From positions 1,990,001 through 2,054,000 of the forward strand of contig JAMXDE010000006.1 in the NCBI GenBank assembly GCA_026770025.1: a DNA stretch of 64,000 bases, in the 5' to 3' direction. This document shows positions 42,517-53,115 of this stretch, in pieces. A model generated the notes under the pieces. It saw nothing but the letters and a program-made list of their open reading frames with translations. It had not been told where the DNA came from and did no database searches. Numbering within the stretch: the first letter of the stretch is position 1; the number at the start of each line of letters is the position of its first letter. The translations under genes were made by a program, and so were the position numbers. The DNA is from Craspedostauros australis. Lineage: Eukaryota > Bacillariophyta > Bacillariophyceae > Mastogloiales > Achnanthaceae.

Positions 42517-45138
42517 ATGAAGTTTGGAGAACACCTGAGGGCGAACATTTCGCCAGAGTACGGAGCAGAGCCATACCTCAACTACTCCGCCCTCGATGAT
42601 ATCATCCGAGACCTTGCCGAGATGGCGCCCAGCGGGTACGTTGTCTTCTGCATCCGTTTCATTCCATTGCGCTGCCGTATCAGTTGTTGTCGGAAGGAAC
42701 GGCGCTTCGCACGATGGTGCTGTCATCATGTTTGTTCGCTTCCGTGCGATGCGGATCCTCACTCAATCTCTCTTCTTCTTCTCTCTGCTGCACTACGTGC
42801 TGCATCCAACGTACTGCAAATGTGCATTCGCACTGTATGGCGCAACTACCACTGCCACTGGTGTCAATTGAACGCCGCTGTGTCCAATCATGATGAAACG
42901 CAAATCGATACACAGTGCCGACCTCACGACCAGATATACATCGCTGACCACGCCGCCTCCCACCAATGCGCAAGGATTGGCGGTCGGCAACTCGTCCGCA
43001 ACGGAAGAGGCGTTCCTCAAACTGGTGGATTCCGAACTCACAAAGGTGGAGGAGTTCACGCTGGAGAAGGTCACGGAGCTGCGCAACAAGATCATCACGA
43101 CCGAAGAGATGGTGGGAACCGCGGACAACGACGCAGTCATGGCGCAGGCCGATGAGATCGCGGAGGACTTCCTGCGATTGGAAAAGTTCGTCAACATCAA
43201 CTTCATGGGATTCCACAAAATACTGAAAAAGCACGACAAGCACCTCCCCAACACCCCTTGCAAGGTATTCTACATCTCCCGCATGCACGCCCAGGCCTGG
43301 GTGCGCGGCGACTACAGCGACCTCGTCGTGCGCCTTTCGCAAATCTATTCCCAACTGCGTGAGGATCACGTCGCCAAGGAGAACAAGGACGCCTCGCAGT
43401 CCTTCCTGCGATCGACCACCAAGTACTGGGTCAAGACGGAGGACGTCAGCCGCGTCAAGTACGCCATCCTGCGTCGCCTTCCGGTCTTCCTGCAAAAGAC
43501 CAGCTCGGGTGAGAGCGATTCGCAGTTCACCAACTCCGTCTACATCGACAACGATCAGTTGGAGCTGTACCATGGGCGGTTGGAGAAGACGCCCGGTGCC
43601 ATCGCGTTGCGGTTGCGTTGGTACGGCGTCGGTGAGCCGGACACCATCTTCGTGGAACGCAAGACGCACAACGACAAGTGGACCGGCGAAGTCTCTGTCA
43701 AGGAGCGGTTCGTGGTACGTGCTTGATACTGGCGCATGGCACTTGCGTGAACGTGCGATAGTGTTAATGATGCTGCAGCAACATCTATTCTCTCTCTCTC
43801 TGTGTGTCTCTTCGCCAACTCTGGCTATCCCCAATCCATGCGCTCACTCATGTACTCACTCACTAACCCAATCCCTCATAATCTCACTTTCGCAATTCAC
43901 AGATTAAAGAGCCGGAAGTCCAACAAGTCTTGACCAACACGTACCCGATCGCGGAAAAGAGAAAGGAAATGGCGGCCAAGGGGAAGACGCCAGAGGAATG
44001 CGACGAGTGGGAACAGCTCGTCACAGAAATCACGCAGGTCTGCGCCAGCAAACAGCTCGTGCCCACCGTCCGAACGCAATGCATGCGCACCGCCTTCCAG
44101 ATCCCGTTCGATGCGACCGTGCGAATCTCGCTCGACACCAACCTCTGCATGATCTCGGAGCGTGGCTACGACTTGCAGGACATGAAGGTATGGCATCGCA
44201 AGCCGGAATGGATCCTCCAGCCAAACGAGATCAACCGCTTCCCGCACGCCGTCCTGGAGATCAAGCTCGAGTTGAAGGGCGGCAACATGACGCCACCACA
44301 GTGGGTCACCGACCTTCAAAACTCGGGCCTTCTCTACGAATGCCACAAGTACTCCAAGTACTGTCACGGATGCGCCGTGCTGCTGCCGGAGGATGTGCAG
44401 AGCGTTCCGTACTGGGTCGACGACATCTCATTGCGTGAATCCATCATCGCGTCGGAGGGCGGCCTCATCCTGGTCGACGACAAGGAGGGCGTCGGTCCGG
44501 GAGCCAACATGGTCTACGATCACTTGCTGCCCTTCGGTGATGTGTCCAACGACAGGCGCGATACGGCCGTCGGCAGAACTTCAGTGTCGGTAGCTGTTTC
44601 CAAGGGATATGGCAGCAGCTCCAAGGCGACCAACTCCAGTGGTGCCATGGCCTTCGACAGTCCAGAACACATGGATTACTTCGACGACGAAGAAGATGGC
44701 AACGATAATCACATGTGCTCCTGGCCATTCCATTTCTGCTCCGGATACAACTACAGCGAACCAGTCGTCGCGCCGACCTCGATCCAAAAGATCGAACCCA
44801 AGGTCTTCCTGGCCAACGAACGCACCTTCCTGCACTGGTTGCACCACGGCGTCATCCTCTCTACCATCGCGGCAGGCGTTTTGGCATTCTCCGAAACCAG
44901 CGGTGCGACGTGGGGCGAGTGGTATGCGCTGGCCTTGCTGCCCATCTCGTTGGCATTCTGCGTCTACGCTCTGCATGTCTTCTTGTGGCGTGCTGATCTG
45001 ATCCGTTCTCGCATCCCAACACGTTGGGATGATCCATTCGGCCCCATCGTGCTGGGCAGTGCCGTGGCTCTGATCCTCTGCGTCAACTTCGTCACCAAGA
45101 TTGTCGAGGTCGCCAGCTCGAGCCGTGAGGAGTTGTAG
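42517..45138 (+). CDS. SPX-VTC polyphosphate polymerase (VTC4-like), three exons
   Basis: Exons 42517-42635, 42916-43714 and 43903-45138 (introns 280 and 188 bp, both GT-AG; phases 2 and 0) give 717 residues. The SPX domain (1 to about 165) starts MKFGEHLRANISPEYGAEPYLNYSALDD and contains the Lys cluster KILKKHDKHLPN that senses inositol pyrophosphates. The VTC catalytic tunnel domain follows, with SVYIDNDQLELYHGRLEK, ERFV/IKEPEVQQV, VRISLDTNLCMISE and FPHAVLEIKLEL. The C-terminus has three helices of the DUF202 type (FLHWLHHGVILSTIAAGVLAF onward). It would make polyphosphate from ATP and push it into the vacuole. Joining the exons restores the family sequence at both junctions. Confidence 0.92.
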
Positions 45139-45565
45139 ATGTCTTGCATGGCGCGCCATAATCGAACAAACAACACAAGAAGATCAAGCCGAGAGTACTC
45201 TATGATATTATGCATCGTAGCATCTTGTGGAAAGCAAACACATATTGGCGGGTGCAAGCAGTGGGTCATGGGCAGAACAGCGCGTGGTACCCCATGGTAT
45301 GGTGGAGTAAGCGCATCATGTGAAACATCATGCTTTTAGGATAACATTACTTTGAATCACACACACACACAAAGCGAAGGAGGACTACTAGTACGAATAC
45401 GTGACCTGCATACGAGGATGGTTGAGCAAGTTGGTGCTTTGGTCTCGAGAGGGTGTGAAGAGTACTATGCGCCTGATTCAATTTTGGCTTGATATCTACC
45501 TATGCGTACTGGTATGCACCTGCACGAGTATGTGGGTCAGAGTCAACAGATGCTAATGTTGATCA
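45139..45565. other. Convergent intergenic region
   Basis: Short CA repeat at 45360-45371. No gene seen. Confidence 0.5.
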
Positions 45566-46078
45566 TCACGTGCTGGCGGCAGCTTTGCTCTTCTTCTTTT
45601 CGTACTGCTCCGGTGTCCACGTCTTCATGGTGATGGCATGGATCCTATTGTCTGCCAGCTCCTCTGCCACCAAATCATTCACCTTTTGATGCCGTTTCAG
45701 CAGCGACACACCCTCGAATTGCTTGCTCACGATGATCATATCGAGCTTGGCACCGTCGCATTGATCATCGCTGTTGTCGATGCATTGCACAAACTCTGCC
45801 TCGAGTTGCGAGATGCACTGGGGTGGAATGGAACAGAACGGAATGGGATCGAAACGATGCATGCGTGGAGAGGTCAGCAGGGTATGATAGTTTGGGAGGA
45901 AAGCGAAGGGAGTGGCGAGGAACGAGAAATGGACAGCATCCAGCTCTACGACGATTGGAAAGCACTTGATCATCCACCAATCGAATCTTTGCATCTTCGC
46001 ATGATTATCCATCCACATGCTCATGCATCGACACATCCGTACTCGTACCTTCTCCTTGACGTCGTCTGCGATACCCAT
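45566..46078 (-). CDS. BolA family protein, two exons
   Basis: Exon 1 46049-46078 encodes MGIADDVKEK. Exon 2 45566-45817 encodes the rest. The 231-bp intron starts GTACGAGT and ends CCCCAG in phase 0. The joined 93-residue protein has the BolA signature: DGAKLDMIIVSKQFEGVSLLKRHQKVNDLVAEEL, then IHAITMKTWTPEQYEKK. The conserved His of LKRHQKVN and the Cys of DDQCDG are potential Fe-S ligands shared with a monothiol CGFS glutaredoxin. The role would be cytosolic iron-sulfur trafficking, as for BolA2-type proteins. The very short first exon is easy to miss. Confidence 0.88.
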   Translation of the reverse strand: MGIADDVKEKVRVRMCRCMSMWMDNHAKMQRFDWWMIKCFPIVVELDAVHFSFLATPFAFLPNYHTLLTSPRMHRFDPIPFCSIPPQCISQLEAEFVQCIDNSDDQCDGAKLDMIIVSKQFEGVSLLKRHQKVNDLVAEELADNRIHAITMKTWTPEQYEKKKSKAAAST

Positions 46079-47490
46079 CTCGCTTTGTCTTTCTTCTTTG
46101 GTGTTTGTGTGAGCATTCGTTTTGTGCTGTGTTGTTGCTCTTTTGCTTCTTCGCTCGGTTGTTGCCCAGAACTGCGAGGATCCGACATCCCTCCACCATC
46201 TTCCTTTGTGTTCGTGTTTGATCTTGCACATCTCCAGGACGATCTCAAATAGGACTAAAAGCAATCGTATTGTTCGTTTGAGTCCGTTCAACACGATTGT
46301 TCGATATCTCATCAACAATACTGCGGTAAAATATATATTTATCATCATTTGAGTTCCAACTCGAAAAGCTGGCCTTCGACTCACTCGACTGCTGTAACTT
46401 CGCCAACGCGAAGAACGTCAACCATCAAACATGGAGGAAGGACAGCTCGGCTTGTTTGCTGTTGTTTTCGCGTGCTTCGGGTTGGCATCCAGCAGGACAA
46501 CACGACAACCTGCCGAACTTCATCGATGAAAAGAAGGCATTCTTATGTCTGTCATCGCATTGGCAACAGTTGCTTCCTCTACACCTGCTCTGCGCTCGAG
46601 TTGAGTTGAGTTGAGCTGCGGCTCCTGACCCCCCAGATGGATCTGGACAAGTTGGGTGCCCACGACGTCTACATCGCTTGCCGAAGAAGGGAAGATGATT
46701 TGGGCATCCCACCAGACCTTGTTGGGGTGCTGCGTTCCCGGCCACGTTCTCAAAACCGGATGGCTCCTCATAGAAACGACTGAGTATGGCACAGCAACTC
46801 CAACGAGTGTTCTCGGACGACTTGAAGAATGTAAGAACATGGAGCTCCGGAGAGGATTTCATGGAGTTGTGGTCCATCGTGGACTATGGTACTGTACTGA
46901 ACTAATACGACTATGCTGTTAATTCATCAATCAAATGTGCGTACTGAAAGTGGATCGTACTGATATCGTGGGAGCAGATACGTCTGTCGTGTGAAATGTT
47001 GCACGAGCTGTTACACTGCTATCGAGAGCGGTCTGCTCTGAGATGGAGTAGAGCATCCTGGTGTCGTGGATAAATTTTCGTCTCAAATTTTTGTGGGAGC
47101 ATCGTGCCCGACCTGCGCACGTATGTAACACACGTTGAAATAACGAATGGCATGCGAGGGCACGACTGGCTCTTCCCTAAGTGGGACAGTGGACGTGCGA
47201 AACGCATGCCGACATGCAGGATTCACACAACACTCTCAGCGCAGAACAGGCCGGTGGCACTTGCTCGTCCTTGGGCGCCATGTTTGGGTGATTTGTGACC
47301 TCGGGTCGTGGTGATTTTCTGTTCACAGTTTTGATGCGGGCAAGACAAAGATGAGGAGTTTACACGACCATGCGTCGTGGATAAGGCGTCCATGGATTGG
47401 GTCAACACATCACCAAACAACCTGTTGCCATGAGCCGCAGCGGCGCAATCCAATCAAGACAGAGAAAGTGCCATAATCCCTCCAGCAGCA
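46079..47490. other. Long intergenic region
   Basis: No gene is supported. A 150-residue minus-strand frame (46425-46877) has no recognisable motif. A GAGTTGAGTTGAGTTGAG run is at 46600-46617. Confidence 0.45.
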
Positions 47491-48603
47491 ATGAAGTCCT
47501 TCCGCGTCGCCATGTTGACCACGACTATCACGGCATGCTTCGTGCTGCCCATGGTCTCCTGCTCGTCCATCACCGATGGAAACAGCCATCCTCAAAAGTA
47601 TCGTCTTTCACCTCCGATCCAACCAAGATCTGCGCTGCCCGAGATCGATGCTGCTACTCAAGTCGGCATTCCCGCTCCTTCGAAGGGTGCTGAGTTGGCG
47701 TCGGAACAATCGCTGGATGGTGACAGCGATCATTCCGATCAAGAATCCGACAGCGATGAAAGCCAAGGCACGAACGACTTACTTGACGACGGCAGGGATT
47801 TCGACGATGCAAGTGATGATGATGATGATGATGAGGCTGACGTTGTCCCACGCAAGCTCAAGAGCCATAGCAAGCGCAGCAAAAGCAGCAAAAGCGATAA
47901 GTCAACCAAAAATTCATCCAAGTCCAAATTGAAGGCCACCAAATCCTCCAATGCGAGAACCTCAAGGCCCAAGGGTGTGGACAAGAAGACCCCGCCATCC
48001 ATTGATTCCGACGAAACTCCGAAAAGCAAGCTCATCCAATCCCAGCAGCCAACTGTGAGCTCCGTTCCTTCACAAGCGCAATCCCAGCAGCCAACTGTGA
48101 GCTCCGCTCCTTCACGGGCGCAATCCCAGCAGCCAACTGTGAGCCCCGCTCCTTCACGGGCGCAATCCCAGCAGCCAACTGTGAGCTCTGCTCCTTCACA
48201 AGCGCCCTCGTGCTTGGAATGCGATGATCTCCCATTCCTCGCGAGCGCCAGCAGCAGATCCAGATCGATTAACGCTGAGACGCATCACTTTGGGAACGGC
48301 AGGCCGGTTGCGAGAAGCATCGGAATTTTCGCGGTCGTGGCCTTGGTGTGCACCGTGTTGTACAAGGTCAAAGGACGGTTGGTCCACGAACGCACCAAGC
48401 GAAGGGATGAACTGTTCATGCAGAAGCTGCGAGAGGAGTACATGTGGAATCGGAGATCTCCGACGGTTTATCCAGCCGCCGAGGGCATCCTGATCGACGA
48501 CGCGGAAATGCGGCAGCATGCGCATTCCATTTTTGCGACCAGGGTCGGACCATTCCATCAGAGTCAAGATGAAGGCAATGACAAGGCAATGACAAGGCAA
48601 TGA
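47491..48603 (+). CDS. Secreted-type single-pass membrane protein with acidic and Ser/Lys-rich regions
   Basis: 370 residues. A signal peptide (1 to about 24, ending MVSCSS) is followed by an Asp/Ser-rich acidic region (about 75-117). Next is a Ser/Lys-rich basic region (about 121-155, KSHSKRSKSSKSDKSTK). Four 14-residue repeats QSQQPTVSSAPSRA occupy about 183-237. A Cys pair (CLEC) precedes one membrane helix (about 276-292) and a basic cytosolic tail of about 75 residues. This type I layout with a phosphorylatable Ser/Lys lumenal part resembles diatom silicalemma-associated proteins and silaffins. The resemblance is compositional only. A role in silica deposition is a hypothesis; a general cell-surface protein is the alternative. 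Confidence 0.7.
   Translation: MKSFRVAMLTTTITACFVLPMVSCSSITDGNSHPQKYRLSPPIQPRSALPEIDAATQVGIPAPSKGAELASEQSLDGDSDHSDQESDSDESQGTNDLLDDGRDFDDASDDDDDDEADVVPRKLKSHSKRSKSSKSDKSTKNSSKSKLKATKSSNARTSRPKGVDKKTPPSIDSDETPKSKLIQSQQPTVSSVPSQAQSQQPTVSSAPSRAQSQQPTVSPAPSRAQSQQPTVSSAPSQAPSCLECDDLPFLASASSRSRSINAETHHFGNGRPVARSIGIFAVVALVCTVLYKVKGRLVHERTKRRDELFMQKLREEYMWNRRSPTVYPAAEGILIDDAEMRQHAHSIFATRVGPFHQSQDEGNDKAMTRQ
48037..48198 (+). repeat. 42-bp coding tandem repeat
   Basis: Nearly four copies of a 42-bp unit starting CAATCCCAGCAGCCAACTGT, in frame, encode QSQQPTVSSAPSRA. Copies differ at a few positions, so unequal exchange is recent. Confidence 0.92.
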
Positions 48604-49359
48604 AAGAGATGGAAACACCACCGTCCGTGATATGATGGCGACTCTCACCCGTTCCTTGTCACTGATTCACCTGGGAAACGCTGAAGCACCTTTTTTCGCC
48701 GGATGGGCATAGAAATAGCGTAATAGAGTAGAGGTTTTTGCCTGCAACGATTGCAAAAATACCAGCATCATCAAGCGCCAAGGCGAATACTCGCATGTGA
48801 AGGATGTGTGCAATGCGACTCTTCCAAAACAAAATGCTGAGCTCACAGGCTGATCTGCCGGGCGAAAGAATGGAACAGCACTGCCTCTCAACCACGGGAC
48901 GAATCGACATGTGCGATGCACCGTGCGGGTACATACGCTTAAATCGCGCTCAAGCACAGTAGGATCATCCGGGTCGAGAAGAGAGGAGAATCGAGGAGAG
49001 TGGAGGAGAGTAGACGCAAGAACGAACAACGCTGCGCAAGGAAGGAACGAGAGCGAGAGCACCCAAGAGAGACAAGAGGCTGGCAATGGTCCACAGTCGC
49101 GATGAAAACGTGGTGACAATGGCGAGACTCATAGAACACCACCTCGGCATGAAACATTCTATGGCTGTAGGCGCGTCGTGTGGTGTCCACAATAATAGAA
49201 CGAGAGCACAAGCGATCGCATCATAACAACTGAATAGTCGTAGAGGACGTGTTGTAGACTGTGGATTGTGCGATACCAACCTCGCGCAGCAAAAAGGCGT
49301 GCTTGAGAGCAACAATAAAATAAGTATAATCTCAATATCATCCAAGAAATGTGTCGATA
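48604..49359. other. Intergenic region before the tRNA
   Basis: No gene seen. Minus-strand frames have no motif. A GAGGAGAGTnGAGGAGAG stretch is near 48985-49012. The region just upstream of the tRNA is A/T-rich. Confidence 0.45.
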
Positions 49360-49432
49360 GCTTTGATAGCTCAGTTGGGAGAGCGCAAGACTGAAGATCT
49401 TGAGGCCCCGTGTTCGATTCACGGTTAAAGCA
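49360..49432 (+). tRNA. tRNA-Phe (anticodon GAA)
   Basis: 73 nt with a full cloverleaf. The acceptor stem GCTTTGA pairs with TTAAAGC (one G-T pair), with discriminator A. The D arm has GCTC/GAGC. The anticodon stem CAAGA/TCTTG carries loop CTGAAGA, so the anticodon is GAA. A five-base variable loop and T arm CCGTG-TTCGATT-CACGG follow. The internal promoter boxes fit: A box TAGCTCAGTTGGG, B box GTTCGATTC. No intron. CCA is not encoded, as expected in a nuclear gene. A DDE transposon end lies about 80 bp downstream. Confidence 0.97.
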
Positions 49433-49436
49433 TCTC

Positions 49437-49441
49437 TTTTT
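49437..49441 (+). terminator. RNA polymerase III terminator of tRNA-Phe
   Basis: Run of five T starting five bases after the tRNA 3' end. Confidence 0.8.
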
Positions 49442-49513
49442 GCATCAACTCTCAATTTCACCGACGCCTGATGCGAGTCACACGACAAACACTCTATGAC
49501 CCACTTGAGCGAC

Positions 49514-50883
49514 GGGACCTGCAGTCGGTCCTGGGGTGCCGGCAACATACGGGGCTTTCGACCAAACCGCTCACATATTCATAAATTTTAAGATGCATAG
49601 TGGACGTATATTTTGCTCCAAGGCCGTATTTAAATTTTTATGGACCCCTCGATTTTTTGCTCATCTAGACACGGCTAGCGCACTCCGGCCAGATCCGTTG
49701 TCTTGGTGCCTTGATTCGTATCGCCAAAAGCAGGATCGTCGATGTCAATTTCAGTGCTAATTTTATTTTGTTGTCCCTGCATTGCGGCTCCGACTCTTTG
49801 CCGCAATTGTGTCCTCACATTTTGGTCCAACATCTCAGGAGATTCCGTGTGTTCCTCCATCGTTTGTGTCTCACGCACGATTCGCTCCGATGTTGTGTTT
49901 TCTTCTTGTTGTAGCGAGATTTCCTCCTCTTCTGATGTTGTCTGTTGCGCAGGAACGATCTCTGTGTCAGTATTGTTTGCGTTCGTCGGTGGTTGGGTAA
50001 GTGTTGTGTTCGTTGTGTTTTTGTTGGAGTGCGCGATTCTATTCGTCGTTGGTAAGAATCTCAACGTCGCACTCGTTGTCGAAGGTCGCGCCTTTGAGCA
50101 CAGGAGGGAGGAGCTTGTCTGTTGCAGAATTACGTTTGTGCTGCTTACCATCCATATCCAATGGAGGCGACAACTTCTCAGCAGCAGATGGCGCAAACAG
50201 TTTCTTGCGATCAATTGGATCCGATGTAAAGGAGCGCACGGATGGAGAGGATGGCAAACGTTTCTTCTTGGAGGGGGGAGGATTGGAGTCTATTGGCGCA
50301 GCTTTCGTGGTAGAGACGGGCATGATGCTGATTGATACTGATGGGTAGACGGAGAAGACTACTAGTGATGAAAGTGAACTGAGCAGGAGGAAGGCAAGAA
50401 GGTGATGATACAAACACTGCATGAACATGCAACAAGCACAGCACACCACCGAAGAAAAGCAAAGGTTGATTCTGTGCCGAAATGTGAGGAGATTCGGCGC
50501 ATGCCACCAGAATCCAAATTTGAACGCGGACATTAACGTGTAATAACGGTTATTCGCTAAGAAAATGTGTTCGAACAGGTCAAACGGCGATGTGCTTGAA
50601 ATGCGCAACCCGTCAAAAAATGGCCTTTCCCGAACGTGTCTGAACCCATCACTTTGTTTGCATTGGAAAAACTAATAAATGTCTTTCAGTCGTCACGAAA
50701 CAGCGTGCATATTCGACCAAGTGGACCGGAAATCTACAAAGGCCCATAAAATTTAAAATAAGACCTTAGAGCAAAATCGGGCTCTATGGAGTATCTTATA
50801 TTTCTATCTAGTATATGAATATGTGCGTTATTTGGTTGAAAGCCCCGTATGTTGCCGGCGCCTCAGGATTGACTGCAGGCCCC
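49514..50883 (-). mobile_element. Internally deleted derivative of the 4.6-kb DDE element
   Basis: The ends match those of 6559-11140, beginning GGGACCTGCAGT on the left and GACTGCAGGCCCC on the right. The interior is 1.37 kb instead of 4.6 kb because the middle of the transposase frame is missing. The shared outside sequence GACCCACTTGAG is present at the left, and GTCACT follows on the right, so the element may be a little longer than given. It must rely on a transposase supplied elsewhere. Confidence 0.85.
49675..50323 (-). pseudogene. Remnant of the large DDE transposase gene (N- and C-terminal pieces)
   Basis: The N-terminal piece, 50039-50323 from ATG (MPVSTTKAAPID), is colinear with the start of the frame at 10569 and ends at EILTNDE. 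After a deletion of roughly 2.9 kb, a second frame (49675 to about 50038) gives the acidic tail TEIVPAQQTTSEEEEISLQQEEN and the last residues DIDDPAFGDTNQGTK. This corresponds to the 6984-7190 frame and further sequence at about 6750-6800 of the large copy. The pieces are out of frame with each other. Confidence 0.75.
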
Positions 50884-51280
50884 GTCACTATCGCATGTCA
50901 ACAGGCGATAACTCCCTGCTGACACCTTTGTCATGAGTCGATGCGGGCTGTGACGTGACACAGGACCCGAGGGAGCTGGATGCCATCACGGATGGGAACA
51001 CAAGAATCCAATCACAAACCAGGGACACCCGGCAAAAAGCAACGGAAACGCATTTCGACTAGTACGACTACTTTGACATCCAAAACCAATTTTGTCACTC
51101 AGACACAAGAAGGCCGCAATTGACATTCCACGATTGGCGAAGAACGAATCTCCTTTCGAAGAACTTAGTGAGAAACCCCGTTGGACCTATTTCGGAGAAA
51201 CAAAACGAGGCATTGATGCCGCTGGCCTAATTGATCGAGTCCCGTCTATACCGATGACAAACACTTTCTAATTCTAAATA

Positions 51281-51420
51281 AATCGAATGACGGATAAATA
51301 AATCGAGTGACGGATAAATAAATCGAATGACGGATATTTAAATCGAATGACGGATATTATTTTCGAATGACGGATAAATAAATCGAATGACGGATATTAT
51401 TTTCGAATGACGGATAAATA
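51281..51420. repeat. Left 20-bp array of Harbinger-like copy B
   Basis: Seven units of exactly 20 bp with the core CGAATGACGGATA, starting at 51281 and every 20 bp thereafter. The second half of each unit is either AATAAAT or TTATTTT, partly alternating. Same orientation as the right array. Confidence 0.95.
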
Positions 51421-51654
51421 AATCGCACCATTTTGTCACTCGTGACCCAAGAAGACAAGGCTGGGAAGTGATCGAACTAATCAAGTGCGCTTGGTCACAC
51501 AAACAAACCACGAAATGGTGGCTCTCCTCGACTCTGCCCTGCTCTGGACAGATCACAACAGAGACGAGTGTGGAATTGGAGTGTTGTTGTCTACGTTTTG
51601 ATTTGGTTACTATTGTAGAATACATGTGAAGCAGACTGTACAAAGAGTTCGTGG

Positions 51655-52743
51655 TCACACCGCGAAGAGTCCTGATCCGTTGTCCATTTGGTACTGTATG
51701 ATGACACACACTGCTTCGAAAGCATGCATGTGACACTCGTACCCATGGCGAAAAGTGTCGTCCATCGACTTGAATTTCTTGATCCGCCCGTTGAAGCTCT
51801 CGTGGCGACATCGTGCCCGGCTTTTGAACTTGGCGAGCCGCCACGAGTCGGTACCGCTTGGAAGTGACAGTTGTTCGCGTTGAGCCGCCACGCTGGTTTG
51901 GTATCCACGATCGGCGATGGCAAGTTTCCCTGTTGCCAGTTTGTCCATGAGACCATGACGGAAAATTGCCCGGTCGTGGGTGCCACCAGGAAATGGCCCA
52001 CTGATCCACACGCATTTGGAAGAGAAGACAGAAAGCGCGATCTCGTACTTGACCGCGCCGTGGTTAAACTTGTGTGAGTACTGCGTGCGATCAATTGGCA
52101 GAGTCGGGTGCTTTTTTTCCCAAGTGCGGAAATCAGTGCCATCAACCGTGATGGCGAAAACAGAGGAGTCGGGGTGGTCCAGAGACGAATCCCACACGAT
52201 CTTTTTGGTCCGAAGCGCGGCAATTTTTTTCACCCATCGCCAGATGTGTTCTCCTCGTGCGTATCGCTCACACACACAGAACCGAGACGCAATGACGCCG
52301 GAGTTTTTGGGATAAAGCCACAGAAAGTAGTGCGCAATCATGAAGAATGTAAAGCCCTTCATCGTTTTATCTTTTGTGTTGAGGTTGGCCTCAGGAATCT
52401 CTGTGTGACAAAGATCAAACCAGATCTCGGCGATGTCGAGAGGACTGGAACCGTAGTGCTGACGAAAAAGTGCAGCAACAGTGTCGTTCGATTGCCGAGC
52501 TGATGGTTGGACCCCAACCAACTGGAGCCCTGTCATCAGCACATCATGAGGACGCAGGAACATTGTACGGCTGATGTTGTTGTTGTTGTTGCTGTTGCTG
52601 TTGTGATTGATGATGAGATGCTGATGCTGATGTTGTGATTGATGATGCAGCTGTTGTTGTTGTTCCTTCATGCAACGTGTCTGCCACAAGAAGGGACGAT
52701 CTCGTCCGCGAAGAGACCAATCCTGCAGCAACAAGCACTTCAT
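51655..52743 (-). CDS. Harbinger-like DDE transposase (copy B)
   Basis: 362 residues if started at ATG 52743; the homologous core begins at Met 52563 (MFLRPHDVLMTG), with another ATG at 52671. The N-terminal extension is rich in Gln/His/Asn. Catalytic residues are kept: VDGTDFR (Asp), GPFPGGTHDRAIFR, IADRGYQTS (Asp) and RCRHESFNGRIK (Glu). It is like the transposase at 2695-3603 from YGSSPLD to the end and stops at the same place (TGA here, TAG there). The stop lies about 630 bp from the element end, as in copy A. Confidence 0.9.
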   Translation of the reverse strand: MKCLLLQDWSLRGRDRPFLWQTRCMKEQQQQLHHQSQHQHQHLIINHNSNSNNNNNISRTMFLRPHDVLMTGLQLVGVQPSARQSNDTVAALFRQHYGSSPLDIAEIWFDLCHTEIPEANLNTKDKTMKGFTFFMIAHYFLWLYPKNSGVIASRFCVCERYARGEHIWRWVKKIAALRTKKIVWDSSLDHPDSSVFAITVDGTDFRTWEKKHPTLPIDRTQYSHKFNHGAVKYEIALSVFSSKCVWISGPFPGGTHDRAIFRHGLMDKLATGKLAIADRGYQTSVAAQREQLSLPSGTDSWRLAKFKSRARCRHESFNGRIKKFKSMDDTFRHGYECHMHAFEAVCVIIQYQMDNGSGLFAV

Positions 52744-53115
52744 CAAACACGGCACAACGACTTGGCGACACAACAGTCATGGATCGAGGCCCAGTTAGCG
52801 AATAGTGATGGCATGTGCTCAGAACCAAGAAGTATCTTCACGCAAAATGAGAGTGCTTTGTTTGTCGATGTGAATGATGGTCGTGATTTGGCGACTGGAC
52901 CCAGACACGCGAAAATGACGAAACAGTTTCGTGTTGCGTTGTCGTGAAGCACCACGGCAGAAAGGAGAAGACAGCGAGCGCTGGTACTGGCGTTTCCGAT
53001 GTTCGCTGATTGATCAACCAACACATCCAACGACAAGCCCACAACATCACTCATCAGATCACAACACCAACACCACAACAACAACAACAGCAGCAGCATC
53101 AATTGCAGCATCACC
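52744..53115. promoter_or_regulatory. Divergent promoter region, transposase / KOW-like gene (copy B)
   Basis: Position equivalent to 2072-2694 in copy A, between two divergent starts. The last 60 bp before 53116 are ACA/CAA-rich leader. No core promoter element assigned. Confidence 0.45.

Noticed and set aside
46425-46877. 150-codon minus-strand frame
   Set aside because: Cys/Arg/Ser-rich without motif, hydrophobic pattern or neighbour support; random openness in G+C-rich DNA is enough.
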